A DNA stretch of 64,000 bases from Zopfochytrium polystomum (lineage: Eukaryota; Chytridiomycota; Chytridiomycetes; Chytridiales; Chytridiaceae). Position 1 is the first letter of the stretch; each line of letters starts with the position of its first letter. Below the pieces are notes generated by a model that saw nothing but the letters and a program-made list of their open reading frames with translations, was not told the DNA's origin and did not search any database. The stretch covers positions 62,001-126,000 of the forward strand of contig JAIVFJ010000149.1 of assembly GCA_025765615.1 (NCBI GenBank), in the 5' to 3' direction. Positions 22,283 through 35,174 of the stretch are shown here, one piece after another. A program made the position numbers and the translations under genes.

Positions 22283-23121
22283 AGTCCCTGCTGGGCCCTC
22301 CTTGTTTTCTCCTCTTGGCTCAGAGGACCCTTAGGAAGTGTCTCAACTGCATCCACTTGCATGGGTTCAGGAACTGTAAGAGCTTGAGGGACTGGGGTAG
22401 GTCTTGATGTAGTTCCTACTTGTCTTTGCTTCAGCCTCTTGGAGTAGAGTCTGTTGTCAATCTTGATGGCAAGGAGAATGTACTCTTCCAAGGTCTCAGG
22501 GATGTCCAGAGACTGGGAGAGCATGTCTTGGATAGACTCATGGAGACCATCATGGTACAGCTCCATCAGAGCTGCATCATTGTATCCAGAGTCTCTGGCT
22601 AGTTGCTTGAATTGGTTGGTGTAGGCCACACAAGATTGCTTTCCTTGCTTGATATGCTTGAGCTTGGATCTTGCTGTCCAAGATGCGTAGGGGTCACCAA
22701 AGGTAGCCTCCAGCCCCTCCCAGAGTGCTTGCAGGGTGGTGGGTGTGCTTGGGAGAGATCTGTACCATGATTGAGCTTGACCAGACAGGAGGGTGCTTGT
22801 GAAAAGAACCTTGACTTGCTCACTGGGAAATCTTGAAGGTTGGAGAAGGATGACATTCTCCACAGTGGCCATAAAGTTCCTAAGGTCTTTGGCCAGCCCA
22901 GTGAACTTGTCAGGGCTGGGAACCTTGGGCTCTCTTGCTTGGTTGGCTTGGGGCAGGGGAAGAGCTTGATGTTCTTGTTGGTGAAGTTGTTGTTGAAGCT
23001 GGCGCTGCTGGTGAAGGACTTGTTCTTGAAGTTGGTGTTTCTGTCTTGAAAGGGCTTGTAATTGGTCCATCAAGGCTTGGAAGGCAGTTGCATCAGGGAA
23101 GGTGTTGTTTGGGTCAGACAT
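22198..23121 (-). CDS. gag: Gag with CCHC zinc knuckle, left copy
   Basis: 307 codons, identical to 39012-39935. Gln-rich coiled N-terminus, a retrotransposon-gag core, and a CFYCGSKEHAVKDC knuckle near the end. Confidence 0.92.
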   Translation of the reverse strand: MSDPNNTFPDATAFQALMDQLQALSRQKHQLQEQVLHQQRQLQQQLHQQEHQALPLPQANQAREPKVPSPDKFTGLAKDLRNFMATVENVILLQPSRFPSEQVKVLFTSTLLSGQAQSWYRSLPSTPTTLQALWEGLEATFGDPYASWTARSKLKHIKQGKQSCVAYTNQFKQLARDSGYNDAALMELYHDGLHESIQDMLSQSLDIPETLEEYILLAIKIDNRLYSKRLKQRQVGTTSRPTPVPQALTVPEPMQVDAVETLPKGPLSQEEKTRRAQQGLCFYCGSKEHAVKDCPRKKHPNSQVQAH

Positions 23122-23161
23122 GATGGCAGAGAGTAGTAGGAGAGGGTGAAGTGAATTATGA

Positions 23162-23559
23162 TGTCAGGAACAGGGCAGGACAGGACAAGGCAGACAAGGA
23201 ACTGAGAGGAGTGATGATTGTATTGGAAACAATAATTCACTTGAGGGATGGGACAGGTTCCCCATCCCCCTTTTATACCTTTTGAGAATGTTCCTTGTCA
23301 AGACTCAAAGAATGTTCCAGAAAGAGCAATTAGTAATACAATGATACCAATGATACCAATGACAACAAGACAAGTCAGGAAAGCAAAGAAGGTTCCAGAA
23401 GGTTCCACAAGGTTCCATGAAGGAATGTTCTAGAAGGTTCCAGAAGGTTCCAGAAGGTTCCATGAAGGAATGTTCTGGAATGTTCCAGAAGGTTCCAGAA
23501 GGTTCCATGAAGGAATGTTCTAGAAGGTTTCAGAGGTTTCCAGAGGGTGATTCATAACA
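23162..23559 (-). repeat. 5' LTR of the left Gypsy copy
   Basis: 398 bp. In element sense it starts TGTTATGAATC at 23559 and ends CCTGACA at 23162. The 11-nt primer site follows at 23159-23149. Confidence 0.93.
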
Positions 23560-23564
23560 ATGAT

Positions 23565-25900
23565 GCTATGCAGTCTGCCATTGGAGCTTGGCTCTCTTCA
23601 GGTTTGTCTTCATCTTTGCCCAGGACAACAGCGAATGTGTCAGGGTTCCAACCATAGTCGTCATTGTCATTATCGTCTTCCATATCTTGGGGAAGAGTTG
23701 GAGGTTGAAATGAGGGGTTTGTTGATGATGATGGCAGCTGTCCCCCCCCCGGAAGCCTGGCGCAGTTGATGGCGAGTACGAGTGGAGGGAGCACCGTCAG
23801 GAGGAGAGTTGGATAATCGATGGTAAGAGTCAAGTGGTGGCTTGATAGGCTCGAAAGAAGGAGAGTCGTCAGTTTCAGGAAAATCTGTAAAATCATCAGA
23901 GAGAGAAGTTAAGAAATCAGAATTAAGAGATTGAAGCTTAGAGTCACTGCCGGCAAGGCCAGGAAAGACATGCTCATGCAAGTTATAGTGGTGTGTCTGA
24001 AGAGTGGTCTGTGCAGTAAAGTCGTAGCTGAGGGCAATAGACTCGCTGTCTGTGTCGAAACCCAAGAAGAGTCCAAGTGAGGCCTGAGGAGAGAACTTGG
24101 TCTTGTGTGAGTTTGCAGGTTCTGTATACTCATTGTTGAGTGTGACAATGAGGCAGCCAAAATTCCAAGGTGGCGTGGGTTGGGTTTTCGGCCTTGGTAA
24201 TATTCAAATGGAATTCAACCAGTGCAAGTGTGTTGCACACGATTGTGCAGGAATGAAGCATGGGGTATTGCGTAGGACCAGAAGAACTGTGGAAGCTGGG
24301 CTTTGATCAGGAGACAGGAAGCAATGTGGGTGATGACCTTGATGGCATTTTCTGCAACACCATCACCCTCCTTGACGTAAGGGACAGAAGGCTGAAAGAC
24401 AATGGGAGGTTGGTGGTTCATACAGTAGGCCTCAAATTGCTGAGTGTTAAGACCGAGGTTGTCTGCCTGTACAAATAGAGTTTGACGAGTGGGGAAGAGT
24501 TGCTCTTCAAAATCAATGCGATCAATTATCCTTTGAGTGACGCCTGCTGTGTGAGCGACAGTGTTGACCCAAGTATAGCCTGTGGCGTAGTCCACAATAA
24601 TTTCAAATTAGTTGGAACCATCAAGAGAACATGTACTGATCTTTCCAGTTTGGTCGGTACACAGCATCTGCAGCGGGGCAAAATCAAAACGAGGTTTGGC
24701 CATGAGGTGTTGCTGGCGCATCTTTGCCATATCGCAAATGAGGCAAGGCTCGGGTGTTGTTGGTGGCAGAGCAGGAGCACCGTTGACATCACCAGACTTG
24801 AGAGTGTTGCGCACTTGCTCTTGGTGGATGTGGCCAAAACGTTGGTGCCATAGGTCACGTGCAGTTGCTGGTGATGCGTAGGCAATGGGCTCAACTGAAA
24901 TTTTTCTCTGCGCAGTTGGGTGCTGGACTGGGATGAGATAGTAAAGGCCATCACGTCGTTCGCCAATCTTGATGCCGTGTTGTAATGTGAGTGTAGCAAG
25001 ATCAAGAAGAAAGACAGAATCTTGAGTGAATAGCATCCCAGCAGTTGGGTCTTGGAGGACATGCGACACAGAGAGGAGCGGTTCCTTGAGTGGTGGGACA
25101 TGAAGCACATTGCGGAGCACCACATCAAAACCAGGAAAAGTGAGAGTGACAGATCCAATTCCTTTGATGTGGCATTCATGGTCATCTGCTAGGCGGGCAT
25201 GGTGTTTGGTTTCAAATGGGATCATTGTGGGTACAGCTCCAGAATCGATCATGTACGGAAGAGAGGCTATGCCTGTGTGTGACGCGCTCACTGTTGCAGT
25301 GTTCACAAAGAATAGCAGTGAGAGGGACTGTTTATTTGAGAAGAAGAAGAAACAGATGGCCCTCCTGTAGCAGGTTGAGGGTGAAATCCAGAGAAAGGAA
25401 CAAGAGTTGCTTGCGGTACAGCCACAGTGGCTGAGGCTGAAGCATGGTTTGGAGCCTGGCCTGGCTGTGATGGCATTGGCTCAGCGCATGTGCAGGCAGT
25501 GCTCAGATTTGTGTGTGTGTGCGTTGGTGGCCAAGCTTGGAATCTCTGCACAGAACTCTCACCCAGTGCCTTCAACTCTTCCAAGACGTTGATGGATTGA
25601 GGTAGCCTTTGGCTCCAGCCTATGGGTGACTCCTGGCTTACGGCAGTCACGACAGTCCCTTTCCATGTGGTGAGCGTATGCCTTGTGGTAACCACACCAG
25701 TAGCGTGGCCTATCCCCATGACGAGGGGAGCGTGAGCGGTTGTTGTTGTCATGGATGTTGTGACCCCTGTTGTCATTGTTCCTGTAGCTGCTTCCTTGGC
25801 AATTGCTTTGTTCTCCTCGCTCAAGGTCATTGCAACCTCCTTGGATGTGGTCACTTCGGTGCTGTCTACCTTCGCGATCATCATGGTTGTCACAGTGGTT
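23565..25900 (-). pseudogene. Copia gag end, protease and integrase, left-arm copy (broken)
   Basis: Mirror copy of 36233-38568. It keeps part of a gag zinc knuckle, a protease start (YMIDSGAVPTMIPF), a pre-integrase motif (LWHQRFGHIHQEQV) and an integrase core. The same in-frame stops as on the right arm are present. The copy is cut at 25900, so the first part of gag and the 5' LTR are missing. Confidence 0.88.
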
Positions 25901-26572
25901 GTTGCCCACTTGACGCCAAAGGGCACACGTAAAACCCCGACGCAACGCTGGCTTAAAGTACATCACTGGTGGCTAAGTTAACTCACTGTCCCATCTCCTC
26001 CTCCAATCTTTAAATGGAAATAACAAGAATATTGAGCAGAGCGATGCTTGAAACCAGCGAGCGGGATTGACTATTTATATCTGCACTGTTTTGCCAACAT
26101 ATTGCAATTGATGACTGGTGTAGACATAGCGACTGTGGTTCCAAGGAGGGGAACGGAGTTGAAGCCTTCGACACATACCCCAGCCGATCAACGTTGAAAC
26201 GAATCCGCTCCTTGTGATTCAAGACCATACCCTTCTTGTTGCCTCCAAAAGGGTGGAGTCAAAATTTGAAACATGGGCCCTTGAGTGACAGATGCCCATA
26301 ACCCCCATGCTTTCTCAGCAAGGCTCTTGTGGGGGCGTTAGTCCGCTAGTTCTTTGAATATTTACGACGAATACGCGCGTCCAAAGCTGGTCCAAAGCCG
26401 GTTTGCGTCGGGACGTCGGGAACGCGCGTCAGGCGGGCCACACAAGAAGAGAAAGAAATTAAAAAACCAGGAAAACGGAAAAACATATCAAAAGGGAGCG
26501 GAAGAATCCGCCGAACAACTAAAAAAAATAAAAAAGCGGAAAAGAGAGCAATCGAGGCGACCAAAAACGATC
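25901..26572. other. Unique DNA and putative BLM10 promoter
   Basis: 672 bp between the inner edge of the left repeat arm and the BLM10 start. It must hold the BLM10 promoter. No clear TATA box was seen; the 100 bases before the ATG are A-rich. Confidence 0.5.
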
Positions 26573-29500
26573 ATGGCGCCGTCCTCCCCCAACAACGAAG
26601 CAGCACGGACCTGCGACTGGAACAGAGCCCTCCCGTACGACGTGTCCACACACGAGCTGGAGTTCCTGGCAGAGATTAAAGAGGGCCTCGCGGCATCGGC
26701 CCTGGCCGGCGACTATGCTGCCGGCTGCTACCACTGGGCGCGCCGCCTAAACGTGTGGGTTGCCAGGCTGGTTGCGGCTCCCCTTTCCTCGCTTGCTTGT
26801 GCCACCCCCTCTGCAATACTTCCGCTGATCATCGTAACCAACCCTTCCCCAACACCTTCCACGCCCTATCGCCCTTAAAAGCTTCCTGAGCCTCAAGTAC
26901 CAACTTCCGGCTGTCGAGCGGATGCATCTGGCCAAGCTTTTATACGACCTCATGGTCCTTCCAGAGCTCAGCTCCGATCTCGTCGAACAGTTCGCTGACA
27001 TCGCCGCGAAGTTGATCAAGAAGAAATATATATTGAAGGCCGATTGCGGCTTGCAGTTCGAGTGGAAGCCTCTGTGGGATATCATCCGTCGTACTTCATT
27101 TCCTCACAGACGGGAGCGCGTTCTTCCAGCTTCAGTGTAAGCAACGGATACGAAGTAGTTGCACCTCAGCTTTTTGTGTAATATCTTCTCACTGCAATAG
27201 AGGACATCTCGTAGCCGTGATCAATTTCGTCAAGCAAGCTCGTCGATTCTTTCCTCCCTCGGCTACGAAAGAAATCCTCGAGGAATTTGTGCCTGACTTG
27301 AATCCGCACAATGCAGACCACGTCCGCAATATACTCATGCAGCTCAGCCTATTCATGCCGGTGGGAGGGCCGCCACCCCCTGCGCCCGACGGTATTACGG
27401 GCGTTCCTCCGTTCTACTGGGTCCCGACACTATTTTCTGTTTGGTCCTTCGTCAAGGGCGCTGCCACGAAGCCATTGATCGATTTGCTGAGCAGGCTGGC
27501 GAAAGCGCAGGTTGGAAGTCCGTGGAATGTTGGATGGACCGAGGAACAGGTTTCTGAAGTCTTCACAACTGTCGGACGCGGCTTTGACTTGCCGATTGGC
27601 AGCGGTAGCAATGGGTCCGCTCTTGCAGCTCGAGGCGGTCGCGGTGGCCCGGCGAAAATGGACAGTAGCGAGAAGGTTAGGCTCCGTTCGAGCACCGTAT
27701 CGAACTTACAAACATGGCGCAGTCTCGGATCAAGTCGTTTGCCCGGTTTATTGTATATACAATCTACGCAGAGGAGCAAATCGATGAACACTCGACATCT
27801 CGCCGTCCACCACGACTTCACTCGCTTAAGCGCCTGGAAACCTTTATTCAGTCTGCTGAGGGCTACTTTCATCCCTCAAACAACGGCGCTTGGAGCTTCA
27901 AGTTAGCTATACTCATTGAATCTTTGTCGCTGGAATTTTTGAAACGATGGAACAAAGGTATTTCTGTTATATTACCTGCAAGCCCAAACCCCAAAGGACT
28001 CACCTTTCCTTTGTTTCAGAACACGATGCGTCTTGCAAGACACCTACGGCTTGCCGCTTGACCCCCGGAGTGAAAAGCACATTTGTTAATGTTCTGAAGG
28101 GGGTCTCTCTTCAGGCACTTTTCGGAAAAGATCCTCGCGCAATTTCCTCCGCAAACTTTGCGCTGAAGTACCTCGGGATCTTGGAGCCTGGTGTGATTTT
28201 TCCTGCTTTGCTGGAAAAAATCTATCCATCTCTGGAAACGCTGACACAGGTACGCGTCACCGTCAGGTTTACCTAGAATCTCATCCTCTTTTGGGGCTAG
28301 ACACATCGGACTTTAGCATCTATTTCCAACCTGTCTTTGATCATTCTTCCGATGTTGAACCGCTCAGAATTCCCCAGTGGAGGTCTTCATTTACTCCGTC
28401 TACTGAGTTTAAGTCTTCCTGGCATTGACATGAATGACCCGATGAAAACACAAGCCACTTTCTTTTTCATCACGATGGCGCTCATGACAGTACCTCTTAA
28501 GGACTTATCTCAGCTTCCCAATGCGTCGAATGATATGGTTGTGGACGATACCGAGATTGAGGACGAGACGCGTCTTACCACCGCTGGATTCGAAGAGTGG
28601 ATTCTCTCCTTTTTGGCAAAAGTTTTCTCAATGGTAATCGCCGTTTTATCGAATTCGATCCTAACCTTTTCAAGCTGGAGAACCTACCAGAAGGGCACGG
28701 TGCAGTCGACTCGAAGAAGAACTCATTCGAGAACTCCATAATTGAAATAGCCTTGGTAAGACACGCGTGGATCTGTTCTTGGCTAACGGCGCGCTTAGCA
28801 CACGTGCGAAATTCTCTTTAACCAGATGCCTCGAGAAATGCTTACCGTTGCGGTCGAACGCCTCACGAGCTTTCTCTCTCAGAATGTTGTCACTAATGGG
28901 ACTAAAGCGTTCGGTTACATTGTTCGGGTCGCTGGCGGAATGTTCCCTTCGATTAAGCTGCAAAGCCTCCTCACACTTTGTACCTCGAGGATATCTGATG
29001 AGATTGAAAATGGCGCTGCCTCAAAGCCTGGCACCCAGCATTCGTCTCATGCCTTTGGGATGGCATCGACCTCGGATGCAACTTTGCATTGGTATCAGTG
29101 CATTCTCTTTAATATGCTAAATGGAACTGGCTTATCGATTCTGGAGCATCAGAAGCAGTTATCAGAATCCATTCATCAGCAGATCAAGTTTTGCAAAAGC
29201 TATCGAGGTGTTAAGTGGGCGGGAAAAGTATTGCGAAACACGCTTTCCGCCTTAACTAGCGTCTATCCTCTAGATGGAAGTAGTTTTTCCACGATCGGTA
29301 AGCTTCATATCGAGATCTGAAACTGTCAACTTAATACTCTAATTAAGGGATCGAAAACATCTCGACTCGATCTTGGGGCTCTTTCGATTCAGCTCACACC
29401 TTTACCGTCCAGTGGCACGTTCCCAGCGCTGCTGAGTATGAGTTCGCCTTTGAGCTGATTACGACCGTTTGGAGCGACATCCAGAAGCAACTGGGTCTAA

Positions 29501-32500
29501 TTGTTGAAGGACAAGATTCGCAAATAGACCGAAAGGCGACATCTCTGGAAATAGTTCGGTGGCTAATTCTTTTGCAAAACATCATATACGGCATTTCTGC
29601 GGTTCTTCCGCCTTCTGCTGTTAGTGGTGGAGAAGCAGTTACGCCTTCGCACAATCTCGCAATGCCAAAGGGCGATCCATCCAACTGCGAGGCAGGTTAC
29701 TTAAGCGAGAAGAATCCATTGTTTCCGAAATTCCGAGCGATAAGGTCGGGCATCGAGAGAACTCTTGTTGATGTCGGCCGGTTCCTTCTTCGAAGCCAAG
29801 AAGATGAGATCATCGCTATGAAGCAATTCGCAAAAGCAGTTCGCATCTTCATTTCGGACCGGGGCACAAAGCAGAGCCGCGTCGCCGGCGTTCTCAATGG
29901 CTACAAGTATGCAAAGACATTTGCGTCTCGGTTCACCGATGACAAGACCCTTCCTCGTCACATTTTAGTCAAACGAATGCTGGGTGGGTGCTCGCTTTAT
30001 ATTCGGTTTGAACTTACCCATTTGTCTAGGAATTCACCTGAACAGGCTGAGATATTCCTTCTCTAACGTCCCGCTGACTACCTCCACCCTGGAACTACTG
30101 GACATCCTCACGAACCTTTCAATTTCTCCTTACGCGGAAATCCGGAAAGTCGCTCAGTCAGCGCTTGCGCATTCAGTAATGCCGTTCCACTCGGAGAAAG
30201 CCGCAGTAGCCCAAAAATTATTCGCCAAACTGCTGGCAGAAGAAGTGCCGGAGCATGTAGTGAAAGGGTCGTTTTATTTGGTCAGGAAATCAGGGTTTTC
30301 AGAGGTTATCCTGAAGGACGGATTACTGACGAGCTCCCTCATGAACGTGTTTTGCAAGTCATACGGAGACAAGGTGCGCTGAGTGCGCTGTCTTGCCCAG
30401 TTGCCCGGACGTGTCTAACGAGTGGTCCAGCCATCAATCCAGGAACTTGTTCGAAAGTCATTTGTCGAATTCGTTGAAAAATTCAGCGGTTTTTCAATCT
30501 ACTCGAGAGCTTGCGAAGTAAAATACCCTCATGCGATTCCTTTGGCGAGTATTGAGGCGGCGAGAATAATTGCTCAAAAGAGAAACGACGATGCAAAAAC
30601 GATGTTGAAAGATACGGTATGGTGATGTGCAATGGGTTCATTTGATTGACCCAGGTATTTTTAGGTATCGTCACTTTTGCGAAGTCTATCGTCAGGGCTT
30701 CATTGGCGATTAAGTGCAATGGCGATCAACTTAATTGAGTTGGTCTGGAAAGATTCCGACCCAGTGCCAGTAGAACTGGCAGCATTTTTCATGAAGGGCG
30801 CCACAACCGAGCATCCAATAATCAGAGCGGGCAGCACGGCTCTCGGGATAAAAATTCTCCGATATATGAAAATGCGCGCAAAGACGGCAGGTTCTGGCGC
30901 GAACAGAACCAGTCAACTCAAGAGGAATGTCGACTCTCCAGTTCAGTCCTCTCACGATTATCTCATGCGATCCGCTGCGGCGGACTACTGGACAGCTGAG
31001 TAGGTTTTCCTCCATTGATCTTGCAGTCACTGACTCCCCAAAAAAGCGATCTTCACGATTCAGTCATTGTCGGATGGCTAGCTTGGCCTGCAAAGCTCAA
31101 ACTGTATCGGTTCAACACTGAAAATGGTTCTGACAGCGCTCCTTTCAAAGATGATGAATCGAGCGAGGCTACTTCTTTGATTTTGCGCACGATATCCAAT
31201 CAGGAATTTTGGCTGTCCATTGAGAAAATTCACTCACAGGAGGCTTCAAGCGGAAAGGAAAGTTTCAACACTGCATTGTCGGACTTCGTTCGCTGTCTGG
31301 CGGGTCAGTTTGAAGACAGATTCGTTAATAGCGGCCTCCGGGCGTCCATCGAGCGGCTGTCTGAGGCGACTAGCGACAAATCCAAACAGAGATCGGCTGC
31401 GGAGCTCTTGGGGGGGCTACTGCGCGGCTCGAAACACTGGCCGACGGACAAACTGAAAGAGCTGTGGACTTGGGTCACACCACTTCTGTCAAATGTCCTG
31501 CCCTCCGCGACGCCTGATAGTCTCGGATTTTGGGCTGAATGCATAAACTACGTTTCGGTAAGCGCGGTGCGAGGCATTCCCCGTTCACTGACCACTTAAT
31601 CTCAGGCAAACCGAGATCCGCGCCGGATTCGTCCAATAATTGACCTGATATTTGGTTGGAGGATCGATCCATCCCCCCAGTCTTATTTCACGGAGACCAA
31701 AAAGATGATATACGCCAAAGTCCTCATCAATGCACTGAATTGGCGCCTTGCACCATGGAGCCAGGCCCTTTTGGATGACCTGATCGCAAACATTCGTCAC
31801 CCTTACAAGCAAGTGCGTGAGACGATTGGTGGTCTGCTCGACGACGCATTGGGTTTATCTTGGTACCCAAGCGCGCGTTCGGTGAATGAAATAATGGCTC
31901 GAAGTGTTCTCAAGGAGCCTTCCGGTTCATTGGAGCCGTTTAACGTACCAATTGCCCCATTCGATGGCCCCGCGGGGACGAAAGTGCTCAATGTCTTTGC
32001 TGCAATGAAGGAATGGCGGTCACAAGAGCAAGTTAACGGTCTTGAGTCTTCAGATTACGGCAATGCGAGCAAAACAGGTACTTTACCTCAACAACTCGAG
32101 TATGAGTGGAACTGATCCCGAAAAATCGCTAGTCCTTTCATGGTTGATCAGCAGTCTTGTTCGGCCAGACTCCTCTAGCACATTTGCTTTCTTGCTGACC
32201 AACATCGAAGAGCTTTACCACATGACCCTCTTTGACGACGTTGACCTTCAGGCATCCGCAACGGCCGTCTCTTCCATCTTACCCATGTCAAACCTGCCTC
32301 CCGCGCTCCTCACTCCGGTAATGGAGAAACTGCTGTCTTTCGTTCGAGGAGATTCCTCGGACATTTCCCTTTCAAACTGGCATGTCAAGGTCAAGGTGCT
32401 CCCGGCGGTTCAAGTGCTGTACTTTTACCACCTCAACCTGATGTCGGAAGCGCTTCGCTCCCGCGTTTTAGACACGGTCGCTGGAGCCCTAATCGACCCC

Positions 32501-33306
32501 CAGATTGAAGTCCGCCAATTGGCAAGCGTGACGCTATCCGGCCTGATTCGCTGTTCCGAGCGAAAATCAATTGCTGACTTGAAGGTTGATATTTCCATCA
32601 CTGCTCTTCCATGTTCCTTTCTTGTTTTGTACCCGACAGTTGGAAGTATTCAATCGTCAACGCCATTCCATTTCTTTCCTCCCACACCCCCCACCTGAAT
32701 AGGCGAAATTCTCCAAAACATTGCGCCAAACGGCAGCAGCGAAGAAAAAGACCGCCAGCGGCAAGGCCGGCAGCAACAGTAGCAGCCCGGCTGCTTCCCC
32801 CGGCCAGCCTTCGACCCTGGTCAAGCGGCACTCGGCCGTTCTTGGTCTTAGCGCCCTCGTACTCGCGTTCCCGTACGACATCCCCGAGTGGATGCCAGAC
32901 GCACTGATGTTGCTTTCGTCTTGTACCGCGGACCAGGCCCCTGTTTCGGTAACTTAGATTGGGAGTGTGGTGTAGACGAAGCACGTTGGGGCTTCTAACG
33001 ATTATGATGCACCTCTCTCCCAGACCACAACCGCCAAGACGTTTGCCGAATTCAAGCGAACGTACGTTCACAGCGAAACGCTCTCTTTCACCCCCTCTCT
33101 GTCTCTCTCTTTCTCGCTCGTCATTTGTTTTTGTTTTCCACTCGGCTCCCCTTCATCGATTCTCACTCCTCTCCTTCGTATCCGGCCGTCTCTCTCACGT
33201 CAAATGCAGGCACCAAGACGGATGGCAAGAGCACTTGGACTCATTTACAGACGACCAGCGGGCGATCCTTCGGGATGTGTTGGTCTCGGCGTCTTATTAC
33301 GCTTGA
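26573..33306 (+). CDS. BLM10: Proteasome activator Blm10 / PA200
   Basis: A HEAT-repeat cap that binds the ends of the 20S proteasome. About ten exons are split by short introns. Start chosen at ATG 26573 (MAPSSPNNEA). Recognisable blocks in order: KYQLPAVERMHLAKLLYDL near the N-terminus, then FEWKPLWDIIRRT, GAWSFKLAILIESLSLEFLK, EKIYPSLETL, QWHVPAAEYEFAFELI, and many HEAT-like helices to the end. The C-terminus, QDGWQEHLDSF to LVSASYYA, matches the family's terminal domain, including the final Tyr-Tyr-Ala that inserts in the proteasome alpha-ring pocket in known structures. The gene sits between the two inverted-repeat arms, 672 bp from the left arm and about 2.9 kb from the right. Confidence 0.88.
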
Positions 33307-33730
33307 GAATGGAGTCGGATTTGAGGGGTCGCAGTTGGGTGAGGAGGGGAAAAGGAGATGATGTTTCGCCTTTTCTCTTCATGGCCGATTTTGTTTTCTG
33401 CTATTGGACCAACATGATCTTTTGGAAAAAAGACCGAACTGGACCGAAGAAGTGGGACCAAATTCCTTCGCAATCCCGCCACTTCTTCCCACCTTCGTGG
33501 TTGGCGTGCTCTGTCAAAAAGCACCCTTTCTTCTCAAAGTCATCAACATTGATGAATACAGGACATTCAAGCAGGACCCAAATGGGAAGCCACCACAAGG
33601 GAGAGACAATGAGAGTGCAGTGTGGCTTTGTCGCCCAAAACTTGTTTCACTCTAACTTTTCTCTTTCCCTTTTCGATTTTCTCCATCGGGGGGTGATGTG
33701 TCCCAAGAGGAAGCATCATACCATCCATTA
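33307..33730. other. BLM10 downstream region, nothing recognised
   Basis: Follows the BLM10 stop and precedes an LTR fragment. It probably includes the BLM10 3' UTR. No coding family was recognised. Confidence 0.45.
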
Positions 33731-34004
33731 CTGGTAACTAGCCACTGCCAATGCAGACCGGAGCACTGGCTTGCGCTGTTGACAACTCGTTTTCCTCCTC
33801 CTCTGCTCAAGCAGATAATATAGGAGAGGGTTTTACCCTGTGCCAGTCACGCTTGCCTAGCAACTATTACAGCATGCATATCATCTTGTGCATCAATTAT
33901 TCATAACAGAGTTTTTCTCTTTCTCAACAGGTTGGGGAGAAGGACCACCCACAGACACACATCTCCACTCCTTCCACTCACTCACTCAGAGTAGGCTGTT
34001 TACA
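33731..34004 (+). repeat. 5'-truncated Copia-family LTR
   Basis: From CTGGTAACTAGCCACTGCC to GTAGGCTGTTTACA it follows the Copia LTR sequence but lacks the first 110 bp or so. Only 102 bp separate it from the complete LTR at 34107. Confidence 0.8.
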
Positions 34005-34106
34005 GGATCAAACCAGAACTGTTTTGCACTTAACAGAACCAGACACATCTTGTCTCACTCCCAAGAGAGGTTGCAACTTAATCCAAGGAAGGGGCACACA
34101 GGATGT

Positions 34107-34497
34107 TGTTAGGCAGAACTGACTGGTTAGCAGCAAGAGGCACAAGACAGACCTGAACCTATTGTGACTGTCAGTTTTCGTTCTCACAATGCCCATGGGA
34201 GAGCAAGCCACCACCAATGCAGACCTGGGTGCTGGCTTGTGCTGTTAACAAATATCTGAGTATTAAGTGGAACAGAAACCCAGTGTCAACAGTTTTCCTC
34301 CTCCTCTGCTCAAGCAGATAATATAGGAGAGGTTTTACCCTGTGCGGGTCACACTTGCCTAGCAACTATTACAGCATGCATATCATCATCATGTATCAAT
34401 AATTCATAACAGAGAGTATTTCTCTTTCTCTCCAAGTAACACACATCTCCACTTAATTCACTCCTTCCACTCACTCACTCAGAATAGACTGTTTACA
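34107..34497 (+). repeat. 5' LTR of the Copia element
   Basis: 391 bp, TGTTAGGCAGAAC to ACTGTTTACA. It carries an ATAATATAGGAG block that may serve as a weak TATA region. Confidence 0.82.
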
Positions 34498-35174
34498 CAA
34501 CAGCGTGCCAGCTATCTGGCTGAATCAACCACAGATTCTAGCTCCAAAAAACACTCTCTACCACCTCCAACAAACAGAATCAGCATAGCTCAACTTTAGA
34601 AACCATTTCGTTTGGAAAGCCCAAAATTTTCGACACCCTCTCCCAGCCGACCCGTCATTCAATCCAGGCTTGCTATAGTGCATTCAAAAGCCCTGAATCT
34701 CCTCTTTCCAACAAACTATCACAGAGCTCTCTACGGAATTTGATTGATCGCCAAAGTCAAAAAACGCTTCCTCAACTTTGAGTGACATCGTCGCAGCAGG
34801 GAGAAGCGATCAGAGGACGCCCTTGCACAGCTATATTTGCCTGCTTCTGCCCTTTCCATTGATACCTAACGCGCCCCACTATGACGCCCACACCAGAAGC
34901 TACAAGAGATTTTGATAAGGGGGTCCAAAAGGTCGAACTACCACTACCTCCAACCACAATTTTGTCCTTTCTTGTGTGACAAGTCACCCCAGTTGGATAC
35001 CAAATTGCTCTACGTTCTCTCTATTCCGTTCTCCTACACTCTCAAAGAGAAAACACCACCAAAACTTTGATCCTCAGCCTGAAATTTGGCACACGATCGC
35101 TATTCAACAGTGCCAACCTGCTATTCCGATTTTAGAATTTTCTGTCCATCAATCAGCTTGCAACAAGCATTTGT
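34498..35174 (+). other. Copia leader between the 5' LTR and gag
   Basis: No methionine-tRNA primer site of the usual Copia form was recognised right after the LTR (CAACAGCGTGCCAGC). The stretch has no conserved frame. Confidence 0.45.

Larger units (their letters stand above)
19516..23559 (-). mobile_element. Gypsy chromovirus without reverse transcriptase, left-arm copy
   Basis: Mirror copy of 38574-42617, 4,044 bp, flanked by the 5-bp duplication ATGAT (plus-strand reading) at 19511-19515 and 23560-23564. It lies inside the Copia pseudogene in the same orientation. Gag, protease, integrase and chromodomain frames are intact; RT and RNase H are absent. Details are given for the right-arm copy. 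Confidence 0.93.
17421..25900 (-). repeat. Left arm of an 8,480-bp inverted repeat
   Basis: Every position x here pairs with 62133-x on the right arm (36233-44712) with no insertion or deletion. All long translations recur unchanged on the other arm. The only differences I found are two A/T changes at 17458 and 17468, near the outer end. The arm holds a Copia element cut at both ends, with a complete Gypsy chromovirus inside, all reading on the minus strand. Confidence 0.95.
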